From Trichuris trichiura (lineage: Eukaryota > Nematoda > Enoplea > Trichinellida > Trichuridae), in contig JBAJFE010000060.1 of assembly GCA_037903355.1 (NCBI GenBank), positions 806,001 to 870,000 on the forward strand: 64,000 nucleotides of DNA, read 5' to 3'. A model generated the notes under the pieces. That model was given only the letters and a program-made list of their open reading frames with translations, had not been told where the DNA came from and ran no database searches. Positions 1-11,635 of the stretch are shown in pieces. The position numbers were made by a program, and so were the translations under genes. Position 1 is the first letter of the stretch, and each line of letters opens with the position of its first letter.

Positions 1-3000
1 TGCCTCAGATTTACATTGCTGTAACCATTGCAACTGCTTAGCATATTTTTGATTTACCTCGGCGCAGCGTCTTTGCTCTATAATGCTGACATCATTGCTT
101 CGAAAGACAGCGAATCCGTTCGGTAGACCAATGGCAACTTAAGAGCCTTCATTATTCCGCCAGTTTCGCACAGTATGCCCTCCATATCGTCTGAAAATGT
201 AGTACTCCGTGTCGAAGAAATCGTACGCAGTCTGAGAGGGGAAGGTCCACAGAAACTGTTAGCAGAGTTTGCCTGACTTGTGCGGTTACTCGTTCATTGG
301 TATTACTAGTCACCAATGGAAGGGCGGGGTGAGATCATATCGTTCAGGCAAGCGTCGCACTTTTCTCCCAGCGGAGCAAAACACAACAACAGCGGAACGA
401 GAAAATGATGCTCAGGGAAGTATTTAAAGTGATGCTCAGGTGTATTGCTCGCTCGGTAGGACACGCGTCGTCGAATAATGCCTCTGCGCAGGCCCAAAAA
501 ATGCGAGCAATTTATCTCAATATGGTTATCCATTATGACCTGAGGGACATCAAAGTAACCTTTGGGAAAATAAGCTACCTTATGACTACGAAGGGCGCCA
601 AGCAAAGCTTTGTGACAATGATGCTCAAGTGTACATGTTTTACAAATGTGTTAGAGTCTGAAATTCGTAATGTTCATTTTCTACAACAAAAATTGTAATT
701 TTATTTCATCACAACTCGCAATGACAGCCCAGGAAGGACTGCTTTTGCGATTAAAATTAGTAGTCAAAAGAAAGAAGCATGCGAAATTCAGTACAGAGAT
801 TTTTGTTTATTTTGTTGCGCGTAGTTAAAAGAAGAGGCGTTAATCAAAATGGGTTATACTCCCGTTGCGGAACAGCTAGGTATGATGAAGAATATTTTAC
901 TGAAGTTGCTAAGCTTTCGTGAAAACTGTCAGTACGGTATAGAATATTTAATGTTTATCTAATGTTTGCGTATTTTAAATGTTTTTTGTCAACTAATGCC
1001 AGCAGAGAAGAAGCGCTTTGTTCGATATTCCGTCGGGAAGGCTACTTATAATAAACTTTTTTACTCCGCTTGCCGCGCATGATTATAGTAAAATTTAGAC
1101 TACTCGCGCAGTATTATTGCTTATTGAAAGTGACGAGAATTCCTGATCCATTCGGTGACTTTGAGGATGATGAAGTGATCGAAAAACCTTCTCTTTTGTC
1201 GCTGCGTAATGCTTTATATCTTCACTGCGTTGGGGTAAGTAATGTAGCCTATATTATACCAGTTTATGCAAACACGCGTTAAGCTTGAGAGTAGGTTATC
1301 GTCAGTATTTTCAGCCTACCTCTCCTGTGTTCATTATTATGCTGTTTTTTTCTTTGCTTTAATGGACTGCAAACGCAAAAGTCAAAGCTTAACTACTGTA
1401 CTCGAATTTACGCTTTGTTGCAGTTCATACAGGAAGTCTTTATTTTCGTTTCTATTTTCAGGATTTAGTCTTAGCGAGAATTGTGCCATAAATAAATTAT
1501 TAACTCAGTTTAAAATCTTTCGAAGATTACTCGATAGTCTTACTGCTTTTCATGGTTATTCGAAGATGCGTATTCTTTGATAGCGGGATTACGGTTTCAT
1601 GATTTTTTTTTTCACAATTATGTCCTGTCCAGCAGTTGAGACGAGGTAACGCGAAAATGAAAAAACGTTTATTAATGTTCGTATGCAAGTAACAATTTTA
1701 CTTGCGTACCGACAAACTGAACTGGATATAATCGTAAAAGAAGCAATACATTTTTTATAAGCAGCATTAAACTGTTTTGTTTAATAGTTACGTCGACTAA
1801 CACAGGGCATTGATTCATCCGATTAAGAAGCGAAATCTGTTGGATAATGTAGTCCGAAGGTTAAGCTTCGTACTTTTCAATTCTCTACTTATGTATGCCT
1901 TTGCACTACGCGATAGTCGCTTTCATATTTGATATTTAGTTTGTAGGTAGGCTGTTTGATGTTAATGATATGGAGGTACCGTTTCGTTTTTTAAATAAGA
2001 TGTATTTATAATTCAAGAAAGAGTAAATGACGGCTACGTTTCATACAGGCTTTGCATTTATTGCCAGTCAGTCGTGGCGAATGCAGGCAGATGAGGGTTA
2101 GCTTGAAAGAAGCAACATGGTCAACCTGCATTTGGATTTCACTGTCTAGCCATATTTAGATGCAGTTTGTTATTGGGGAAATTTCCTGTGAGAAGTAGAG
2201 AAGTTCATAAGCTCAAGAATTCACTTACCGCGTTATGTAAATGAGCTCTTGAGCTTATAAAAGAAAATCTAATCTAAAGAGGATACACAATCTTTTGTCG
2301 GGTGTATTACAGTGCACATATAAAAAAAGAAAAGAGAGTATTGTTCCCTTTTGCTATGATGGCGCACAGTTGCCATAATAGAATTTGTTTCCATTTATGA
2401 ACTTCACCTTGGATACGAGATGTGACGTCTGAAGCACTACCGAATTCATTTAATGCTTAGTAAATGGCTCCCTTATTATTATTAATGTCTAATTGATTTG
2501 TCTTTCTTAACTTGTCTTAATTATAGCCTATTCGGATTGCGGTCTGGAACGCCTTGCTGCTTTCGGCAGATCATTCCTTTCTTTTAAACCTTTTTGACAT
2601 GACAATGTTTTCTAGAGAATCTGCATGTCTGCTAGTTGGACCTTAATAATATCTGAAAAGCATAGCAGAAGGAAGTGGGAACTTTGAACCCACAATATGA
2701 AATCTCTGAATGTTGAATTTCTAACCTTAACAATACGTAGTATGTGACCTTGTATTTTCGGGGCTAAGTTTTTGCTTGAATTATTCGGTGGATTGAATCG
2801 ATTTCATGCGCTGCGTTTGACGCTGCTTTCTGTAAGTTGTGGTTGTCACGTTGGCAAACTCTTTCCTTGTATCTTGTATAGGCGGTCGCTGGTTTGCCGC
2901 GTATACACAAATTATCTAGGTGCCAGCTGCGCGGCTTTCCGCTTACCATAATACATTTGCGCATTTAAAGCTCAAAGTTGCGTATTGATCCCCGTTTCAT

Positions 3001-4734
3001 TAATGCACAATGGCTTCGTGAAATCAGTGAGGCACAAGTAAGCATGGTTCGAATTGTTAATCAATTCAAACTAAACGAAATGCTCAGTTCGTACCAGAAC
3101 GAAGATTTAAGTGCCGAATTCCTAAACGTGGAAAAATGTTCATTCTAAGCTTTGCCGCACGACGTCTTTTACGTTTTTGCAACTGTTTTTCAGCGATAAT
3201 CAATTTTAATGACCCACGAACGTTCGCTACAGTGAAGCAAATAAGCGTAGCAACTTTTTTCATTGCGGCAGCATTTTTGCCATTGGCGTTTTTTCGGTCG
3301 AAAAAAATGATTCCGCCTGAATTATTATTGCTGCAAAATGTTTTCCATTGGTACTAAGCACTGCGCGTAGTTTGCTCAACTTTTCAGCTTTACTGGAGCG
3401 TTGTAGTTGGTTGAATGGATCTACCGTTGAGGTTGCCCTTTTGAGAATTTACGATTTCGAACCAACGTTGAAATAGAGAAATTTGAATTGATCATTTCCC
3501 CACCAAAGCGGGACCTCATTTACTGCTGTAAAGTGTTGACGCCTGTCGTTGTATTAATGATATCAGCAACGCAGGAGTGCGTATACTTAAATTATGTATT
3601 TTCAGAAACTTATTCTGAGCTGCAAAATTACTGCTTTTTAAATGCGAGTGATGGAGTTCATTTTATTCAGCGGGATCGAGGAAGAGAAGATGTGTAACCA
3701 ATATAATCAAAGTTGAAGCAGTTTGACTGCATGATAATCCAGAATTTGTTTTCTAACGCTTTTTGTATTATTAAAATTATCAAGTAAATCTTATTTATTA
3801 AAACTGCGGAGCATCTAGAGTAGTCCTGACCTCATTTTTTGTAAAGTAATTTAATTCCGCGCTTTAAAACATATAAATTGCAAAGATAAATGAAGCTCAC
3901 GCTTTGCCGTAAAAACTGAAAGAATAAAATGGTTGCACTGCCTTTATGATAATTTTTTGAAAACGATTGTACCCAAATGTAACCTCCATACTTACAGTAT
4001 GAAAATAGTCCTTCAAAATCGTTTTGCAACTTGAAAAAGAAGTGTCGCTTTCTTATCGACGTTCATATCGAAAATAAGCTGCGGCTGTTTGCTGCCGGGT
4101 AGCGCATAGAGCTGTTCCGAATGCTTTGCCAGGCTGCTCCGCCCAAGAAAAAACTGATCATTAGATAGCAAACTGTTTTTGGTCGCGCGCTGTTACTGTT
4201 TATTAAAAGTTGCCTTAAAAGATAAATCAAGATTACTTTTTCTCGCAAGCAAAGTATGCGATGTTCATCGTTGACCACCTTGGTTGATAGTATTGCAAAA
4301 AAAATATCTTACTGAAGCGGGTTTTTACTTTCTACGTAAAAATAAGTGACCTCATGCAGTAGCGCGCATATTAAGTTGTTCAACCGGTCCTTTATGCTGG
4401 TTGGAATATTTTTAAAAATGCATCCACCCATTTTAGGTAGTAGCTAGAAAAACGGTTATCTTTCTAAAATTGTTGCACAAATAGCTGGATGGATAAGTGA
4501 GCGCGAATTTTTAAACAGATTGTTTGACGGGCAAAGTATTAAGTCGATTTTTGTGAAATGCAGGCAAGATAGTTTTGTGACGTAAGCCGTAGTGGGTACT
4601 GTAAAAAATCGTTCGTGGTTCATTCCGGCTGTGCGGCGGAGGTTGCGTTGTCACCGTTCTAACGGCGAATAACGTCGGCCGGCCGTCTAAAGTTCTCTGA
4701 TTTTAGGGACATAGATATAGGAAAGGGCGATGTT
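1..4734. other. Intergenic, no confident gene
   Basis: I see no recognisable protein family, RNA gene or repeat array in this stretch. Short frames on both strands have no family signature. The only exon-like segment is 1131-1234 (+), listed separately. The right end should hold the promoter and 5' UTR of the lin-41 gene that starts at 4735. Confidence 0.5.
1131..1234 (+). other. Exon-like segment, gene unknown
   Basis: This 104-bp open segment follows an AG (TTGAAAG) and ends at a strong GTAAGT donor. In the open frame it reads an acidic stretch with TRIPDPFGDFEDDEVIEKPS and then LRNALYLHC. I do not recognise the family. A pyrimidine-rich acceptor (TATTTTCAG) lies near 1461, but the frame closes soon after it. 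It could be a small exon of an unrecognised gene or chance. Confidence 0.2.
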
Positions 4735-7700
4735 ATGACATCGGATTTCAATGCCCGTTGCCGGAATAACTCGAGCGGTGCAGGTCCGCCGCCTGGCGCG
4801 GTCGGTGCATTTGCCCGGTGCGACCAGTGCCAACGTTCCATAACATCCGTTCAGTGGACTTCGTTTCCGTGCAAGCACCGCGTTTGCGGTAGTTGCATAA
4901 TTTCAAACGGTTCTACATTTTCATGCCCACTTTGCGCTGTCACTCGTCAGGTTCTCTCTCCAACATCGTCATCATCAGCAACGGCGCTGGTCAACCAGGA
5001 AGTTCAGTTTGCTGCTGTTGCACGCCGACTCCAGTTTCCTACCTCAGCGGACCCCTCAGGTCGATCCTTTTCGCCGCGAGCGTTCAGCGGTCGTCAGTTT
5101 CGCTCGGCTACCTCAAGTAACGCGTCGTTAAGATTCTTTGCACCTCCTCGGGAACCAATGCTACCTCCTGTAAGTCAATGTCTATTCATACTTTGCGCAA
5201 AGATGTATACGGATTCTAAACGCTGCATTATTTTGCAGGGGAGTTCTATGGACTTACGGCCAAGTAGTTACTCGACTACCTCTGTCGTTTCACAAGTGTC
5301 ATCATTCAACCAACTTTCTGACGTGCTGCCATCCAGCCCAAGCCGATTATCGTTGGGCGGTTGCGGACGTTGCAGGTCGGGAACCTATCCTATGTCATGG
5401 TGCGACAATTGCAAGATAATGTTATGCTACGACTGTGTGGAAAGTCACAGAATTGGCCTATATACCGCCTTGCACCGCCTTTTGGATCTGCAGACCGGTT
5501 CGGTCGAGTCGATAGCCGTTAATCCAAGCAGCCACATTTCTACGTACAGTGCATTGGCGCCGACGGGTCGCTTTGGCCAAACAGATCAAGAGCAACAGCA
5601 GCAAAATGCCGTCGTGGTAGCGATGGGCCAGTTGGCCATTTACAATGGCATCGTAGGCCCTCCATCGGCAACCACTGGCCTTTCATTTTGCAGGTAAAAC
5701 CGATTTCACCGCTTCTTGTTGTTGGCCGCTAACGCACAACTGATTTATGTGAACGACGACCCAGGTTTCCTGCAGCTCGTCGTCCCATTATTGCGTTGCG
5801 TTTTCGCTTTTTGCCCCCCTTTAACGCGACGCCGTTTGCGTGCTGCGAGCGCACTTTTTCTATCGATTTCCCGGCAGAGATGACTTTCCCCGTTCCGACT
5901 TTTTGTCGTCATGCGCTCGCGCACGCTCGTACTAGAGAACGAGAGAAAGAGAGGGACAAAATACCCGTCGGCATTTTAAAAACTATGGCTGCGCGGTAGC
6001 CTACTATCCCCACCTGCTATTATCAATTTGACACACAGGTTCAATTAACTTCCCAACGACTTTTATCTGCCGTAATTCCGACCGTTGATCGCTTTTCTCG
6101 CTGTTACTCCAAAAAAAGCAATGTCCGCTGCGTTCGATCAATTGCCCTTACATGCTTAGACTCATTCCCTGCGGAGTTGTTTAGCAATTTTTCCTTTGAA
6201 AATTATTTGCGCGTTTTGTCGTTTTCGCGTCGAGAAAGTCGGCTGCCGGTGACCAGTGACTCACAAAGGCAAACAAGTGCAAAAAGAGCAATTGAAACTT
6301 TTGTGTTTGTTTTCCGCCAGAGGCTTTGGCTTGGGGAGAAATGATGTTGCGCGACAAACGTTTCTTCAACAATTCACTGATTCACCTGTAAAACTACGAT
6401 GGCCTAAAGGTGCCTCGTCAGTTTCCTTGCTTGCACCCGTTTTAATTGAGACATGAATTGTGGTCGAATGATGCTTATGGTTGGTAGTCATGCCGAAAGT
6501 CACGGTAAACCCGTTTAACGCGGTAAAAGAATGGAAGTAGTAAATGTTGGTGGTACGGCAATGAAGTAATAGTAAAATAAAAGTAATTTTATTCCATTTA
6601 AATTTACCACGTTTTCTATTTAAGTACAACAGGCAGGTCTACGTTGATTTTATATATGAAAACGTGTGCGCTCTTTGCGATATACCTCACATCCAAAGTG
6701 CGATCAGCGGTGGTTATCACCTGCATGCGCTGAACTGAAGTTCTTTCTTTGCCCTTCAAACAAGAACCGCTTTTGCTTTGTTCGAGTTGTACTTGTCAAA
6801 GACCGTTAGCGTTGTAATACTCTTTTCTTCTTGAAAAGGGCAAATGCGATTTTCCATGTCTATTTCCGCCCTCATCTGCGGGATCGTCCATGTACGCGAC
6901 GCGCTTTTGAAAGCGATGACTTTGGGGGCTCATTTTGTCGATGAACTTTCCACCTCGTAAATTAGTTTAACGAAAAATTCTAATTTCGCTAATCCAAACT
7001 TGCGTAGTTAAATTCGTACTCCGCCACGCGCTGGGAGACAATGAGAGCAATTTGCTGCTTGCCCGTCCTGATCTTGCATAAAACTTCGCGCCATTTTTTA
7101 TTCCTTAACTTTTTTGAAGAATGCACTGATCATCGTCTGTTTTTGCCATTTGTGCAAGTTAAAATACCCTTATTTGAAATGTTCCAAAGTACAACGTCTG
7201 ACGGAGTAACGGTTGAAGACATTGTGTCGGTTTGTAACATCAAAAAGAGGTTTCTGAGGCGAAAAAGACGTTGAAATGAAACAGATTACTTTATCGGAGA
7301 GCAGTAAGAACACTGTCTACCAGAACAGCTAATGGCAGCACTTCTTAATTATTCAAACTACAAAACTGCCTTTACGCTAAGTATTTAAATTTGTCTCTTA
7401 TCATAAACATGTTATATCGTATTAGGTATCCGTAAAACGTCTGATCCAGAATTATTAAGGGGATATGTACATGTAATACTTTATGAGTTTAAGGTTTTAG
7501 CGTTTTCTGGGCTTTCAAAATGAACCGATCGCGTGGGCATGCTAATGAGATAGGGCGCGTAGCCTCATGTTCGATGATACAATTTTAACTTTAGCCCATA
7601 GCAATATCCATTCATTGGCCTGCCTAGATAATATGTTTATTATGCGTGATGTTGTCCCCGTCAACCGCTTTACTTTTTGCGTAGTCTGCTTTTTCATTGC

Positions 7701-9828
7701 GCTTTTCATCATTGTAGTGTTATCCATGGTTGACACGTAATAATTCGTAGGAGTAAACATGCGATAATTTAATTATGGTAGTAGATGATTAACGATTACT
7801 GGTTGCACCCTTGTAGTTCGTGTGTGTATGTTTGCATATGTGTACCCTATTGCTCAGCAACATTTTTGCTCGTTCGTTTTAGCGTTCACTTGAGCGACTA
7901 TGCGCACATATTTTGTGAGCGTTGCCTGAATTTAATATGCCCTCGGTGCGCTCCTGACCATCGTGGACACGGTTTGCGCTTAGCCGGCGGTCGCCTGATT
8001 GCTTCCCCCGAAGTCGGTATGGATACGGTTAGTATGCCGACCAGCCGTTTAATCGGCTGCGGACGAGCTCACCTTCGCATGACTGTTGGCTGCATTGATG
8101 CCGTTCATTGCATGTGCGATCAAGTGGAGAAGCGTGTGACGACCATAATAAGAGAAATTCACAGTGTATCCCAGTCGTTGATTGCCGCCTTGGAAGAGCG
8201 ACGAAACAAATGGTTGGAGCAAATTGAAAGTATCCGATCGGTCAAGATGGGCATCCTTTCCGCTCAGGAGGATCGGCTGCGTCAATATCGCGATCGAATC
8301 AAGGTTGCGCTGACCAACGTGGAAGCCTACCTTAAGGTAGTTTCGGACGCGACGGTCGGCTCCGCCGATAGCGCTCAGTTACGTCAATGGTTGATGGAGT
8401 TGGAAAATTGCATCAAATGTTTCCCCTTCGACTTCCTTCCGCAAGAGGACGACGCCATCGTGTTCGTGTCGCCAAAATCGACCATCTTATCGACAATAAT
8501 GCAAACCGGATGTCTGCGCACCAACGCAAATCCAACCAACTCGTTTGTGGTTAGCGAGTCGGGACGTCATCACGTCAAAGGTATACATATTCAACTTGGT
8601 ACTTCCGAAAGGGGAATGTCTAAGCGGCTTTTTTTTAAAACTTGAAGACTCCCACATCACTTACGTGTTGCACGCGTTAGACCACTTTGGGCAGCCGTTG
8701 ACCACAGGTGGTGACGTGGTCAGCGGATTGATACAATGTCCGAACGGTGCCTTAGACTGCATGCACGTGGTCGATCGAAACGACGGCACCTATACGTGCA
8801 CATTTGTGCCAAAAATGGAAGGCGACTATCAAATCAACTTTTTCGTACGTGGCAAATCGATTGGCGATGGTCCCGTTATGTTGACCATAAAGGGAGGGCG
8901 ATGCTATCGTTCAATAGGTGGACAATATATGTTGTCATTTTGCTCTCAAGGGTCCAACGATGCTCAGCTATACCGACCATGGGGTATCACGTGCGATCGA
9001 TTGAATCGTATCATTGTTGCCGACCGTACAAATCATCGTATACAAATATTCGACTGCGAAGGTAACTTTTTAACAAAGTTTGGCTCACCAGGCTGTCGAA
9101 ATGGCCAATTCGATCGTCCAACCGGCGTAGCAGTTACTACTAACAATAACATTGTCGTTGTTGACAAGGATAATCATCGAGTACAGGTTGGTTTGTATTC
9201 GTTGTCTTTAAATAGTGCAAATATGTTTGTGCTTTTTGTTTTTTAGGTATTCACCCAGGATGGTTCGTTTTTGTTCAAGTTTGGCGAAAAGGGGCGCGAA
9301 ATTAGTCAATTCAACTACCCGTGGGACGTAGCCGTTTCGTCCGAAGACATTATTGCCATATCGGATACGCGCAATCATCGAGTTCAACTGTTTACGGCAA
9401 CGGGCTTGTTCTGGCGTAAATTTGGTTTCGAAACGTCCGTACTTTACAAGCAGTTCGACTCGCCGCGCGGGTTGTCCTTTGGTCCGGATGGTCGACTCTA
9501 TTGCACAGATTTCAATAATCATCGCGTCGTCATTTATGACGTCGTTCAAAATCGAGCAGACATTGTGGGCATCGAAGGCGAAGGGGAATTGTGCTTTCGT
9601 CGACCGCAAGGTATCGATGTGGACATTCAAGGCAATATTTTCATCGCCGACAGCCGCAACAACCGTATCCAAATATTGACGTCCCAATTTGCATACGTCA
9701 CATCAATTGGTCTCGGTAGAACCAGTCAGGGTCGACCATTGATGGATACACCAACGGACGTTTGCGTTACTGCGGACGGGAAAATATTTGTGGTCGATTT
9801 TGGCAACAATCGAATATTGGTCTTTTGA
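4735..9828 (+). CDS. lin-41: LIN-41/TRIM71 TRIM-NHL protein
   Basis: A TRIM-NHL RNA-binding regulator and putative E3 ligase of the heterochronic pathway. Exons: 4735-5169, 5239-5693, 7883-8580, 8648-9186, 9247-9828; all phases agree and give 902 aa. Domains in order: N-terminal RING with paired cysteines (about residues 29-74), B-box 1 (about 187-228), B-box 2 (about 296-330), coiled coil (about 370-480), filamin repeat (about 530-625) and NHL propeller (about 630-902) ending in GNNRILVF. This order is that of LIN-41/TRIM71, not of NHL-1 or BRAT, which lack part of it. The first intron (69 nt) is a multiple of three and stop-free, so the unspliced frame reads through it. The 2.2-kb intron splits B-box 2 right after its first Cys; joining 5693 to 7883 restores C-x2-H and the rest of the finger. 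Likely post-transcriptional control by let-7 is shown by sites in the 3' UTR. Confidence 0.93.
5694..7882 (+). other. Large intron 2 of lin-41
   Basis: A 2,189-bp intron with donor CAG|GTAAAA and acceptor CGTTTTAG. It contains no open frame with family similarity that I can recognise. A purine-rich patch (GAGAACGAGAGAAAGAGAGG) lies near 5935-5956. It is much longer than the other introns of this gene, so it may hold regulatory elements, but none is identifiable by eye. Confidence 0.7.
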
Positions 9829-10032
9829 TGATGTGAACAGTAGCCGCCGCGCGACCAACCCTGCAGAAGTAATAGTACTTGAAGAACATCAGCTTAGACA
9901 AAAGGAAACACTATCGCCCTTTTTGTTTTTCAAATCGTCCTTTCGCCTTTGTTTGCCTTTTTTCTTGACGCTTTGGGCGTTTCACAGAAATTGGCTGCAT
10001 CTTAGCATTTTAGTCCATCGAGTTTTGGAATG

Positions 10033-10065
10033 GTTCTCTCTGTCTCTCTCTGTCTCTCTTTTTCT
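10033..10065. repeat. TC-rich simple repeat
   Basis: Pyrimidine microsatellite of TCTC and TGTCTC steps in the lin-41 3' UTR. A second run of TC repeats occurs at about 10299-10322. Confidence 0.8.
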
Positions 10066-10118
10066 CTTTGTTTGTCGGTCCTGTCCCGCATATGCTTTTT
10101 TTTTGCTCCTCGCTTTTT

Positions 10119-10125
10119 TACCTCA
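10119..10125 (+). promoter_or_regulatory. let-7 seed match 1 in lin-41 3' UTR
   Basis: TACCTCA pairs with nucleotides 2-7 of let-7 and has an A opposite position 1. The base 5' of it is T, allowing only a G:U pair at position 8. Little 3' supplementary pairing is visible. It lies 290 nt after the stop codon. Confidence 0.65.
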
Positions 10126-10274
10126 TCTGTCTTACCGCGACGGAGAGGGCCCAGGGTTTATTTCCTTGAAAAGTTCTTTCGTTCCTCGGTCTCTTTCTCT
10201 GCCGTATCTCTCTGTTCGTTTGCCCTCTTTTGCGCACAATAACTGCCCTAAGGTGACTACTCCATCCACCGCTG

Positions 10275-10281
10275 TACCTCA
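10275..10281 (+). promoter_or_regulatory. let-7 seed match 2 in lin-41 3' UTR
   Basis: A second TACCTCA, 156 nt from the first, of the same 7mer-A1 class. Upstream sequence (GACTACTCCATCC) offers some pairing to the 3' half of let-7. Two let-7 sites in one lin-41 3' UTR is the arrangement known from C. elegans. Confidence 0.65.
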
Positions 10282-11534
10282 GCGTTACCGCATTACCCTC
10301 TCTCTCTCTCTGTCTGTCTCTTCTCATTTCTTGCAACGCGTTTGTGCGCGCCTCTTTTGGGTAGCACGCATTCAACGTGCGCACATTTACATGCAAGGTA
10401 TGTGTACGTACGTACGTTTTTTTAAAATTCGGACCGGTTGCATAGTTCAGGATTGTTTTTTATCAATTTTTACCTTATAAGGCGCGAAGCAGCCGCAGTG
10501 GGCAGTTACTTTTCGTCGTCCGTTCGACAACTGCTTCTTCCCTCAACTTGAGCAGCGTGTACGTCATAAGTGCGGGTCGTGCCGTTGTTGTGAGTTTTCT
10601 ACAGTTGGGCCGTAACTATTATTTATTATTACACGCCATTGTACTTTTTTGAAACAAAATATACACATATATGCACACGTGTATGTGCATGTAATGCTTA
10701 GGTTTGTCTGTGTGTCCAGAGATCGTCTTCAGTGTTCGGTCGGTCGGGCGATCCCGGTTCGCTTGTTGTTTTTCCGTTGTGCTCAGATGGTGTGTATGCA
10801 CTCTTTTGCGTAGACAAGTCATCTTGAGAAATGTGTACGACCCGTTTCGTGCATATGTTTTCCTTTGGAAGCCGCCACGGACTTAGGAGATCAACAATTC
10901 ACTGCATAGCATTATTATAATGGTGATGCACTGTTATATTCAATATTATCTATCTATCTATGATATATATGTACGTATGTATATGTTTGTGCGTTGCGTC
11001 GTCGCCGGATAAAGTTGAAAAAGAGAAAAGAATCGACAGCACCCAAAGGGTCAAGCTTGCATGGTTTGAACGGCACGATTTCGTTGTTAGTACGTACTTT
11101 CACTGTTTTTCATTTTAGCTTTTAACAGCTGCTGCTTGAAGTCATTTTGTTTTGAAAAAAAGTTGTTTACCCGAAAAGGAAAAGTATCGATGCGCCCACC
11201 CGTTTGCCAGCAGTAAGCGACGCGCTCATAGCCGTCCATTTCCCCTACACTCGTTGATCGTTTCTTCATGCGTGTGCCTAGCTACCTAATGTTTCCTCTT
11301 CGTTTTCTTTGTACTTTTTACCTTCCCTGGCGGTAAGTGAAAAAGTTGCGTATGTTCATCGGTTGGCGCTCCGCTTTGCCGCCACGTCTCTTTTACTTTT
11401 TTTTATTCAAAAATCGAAGCGGTCGACGAGTTTGCGAAGGCGATTCTTTCAAACGACAGCATATGCTGATCATCCCTCGCTTTCCTTAGGAGCCCTATTG
11501 CTCTTATTCAGAAAGAGCATCTGAATTGGCTGTT

Positions 11535-11578
11535 TTTATTATTATTATTATTATCATTATTACTACTATTATTATTAC
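11535..11578. repeat. (TTA)n microsatellite
   Basis: An imperfect ATT/ATC trinucleotide run between the lin-41 3' UTR and the transporter gene. Confidence 0.8.
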
Positions 11579-11635
11579 AATCACTTTTTAACCGGTGATT
11601 TCCCGCAACAAATAAACCAGGCTTGTTTCCTACGC

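Larger units (their letters stand above)
9829..11620 (+). other. Putative lin-41 3' UTR
   Basis: About 1.8 kb lies between the lin-41 stop and the convergent transporter gene. It contains two let-7 seed matches, long pyrimidine tracts (about 10033-10065 and 10299-10322) and an AATAAA at 11611-11616 that could be the polyadenylation signal. The real transcript end is not visible and could be earlier. The C. elegans lin-41 3' UTR is also long and carries let-7 sites. Confidence 0.6.

Noticed and set aside
2665..2705. Possible tRNA T-arm-like hairpin (GTGGGAACTTTGAACCCAC)
   Set aside because: No acceptor stem or A-box is found, and the loop is not GTTCRA.
9208..9687. 159-codon open frame on the minus strand
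   Set aside because: It lies antisense to the NHL repeats of LIN-41, whose frame is clearly coding; it is a shadow.
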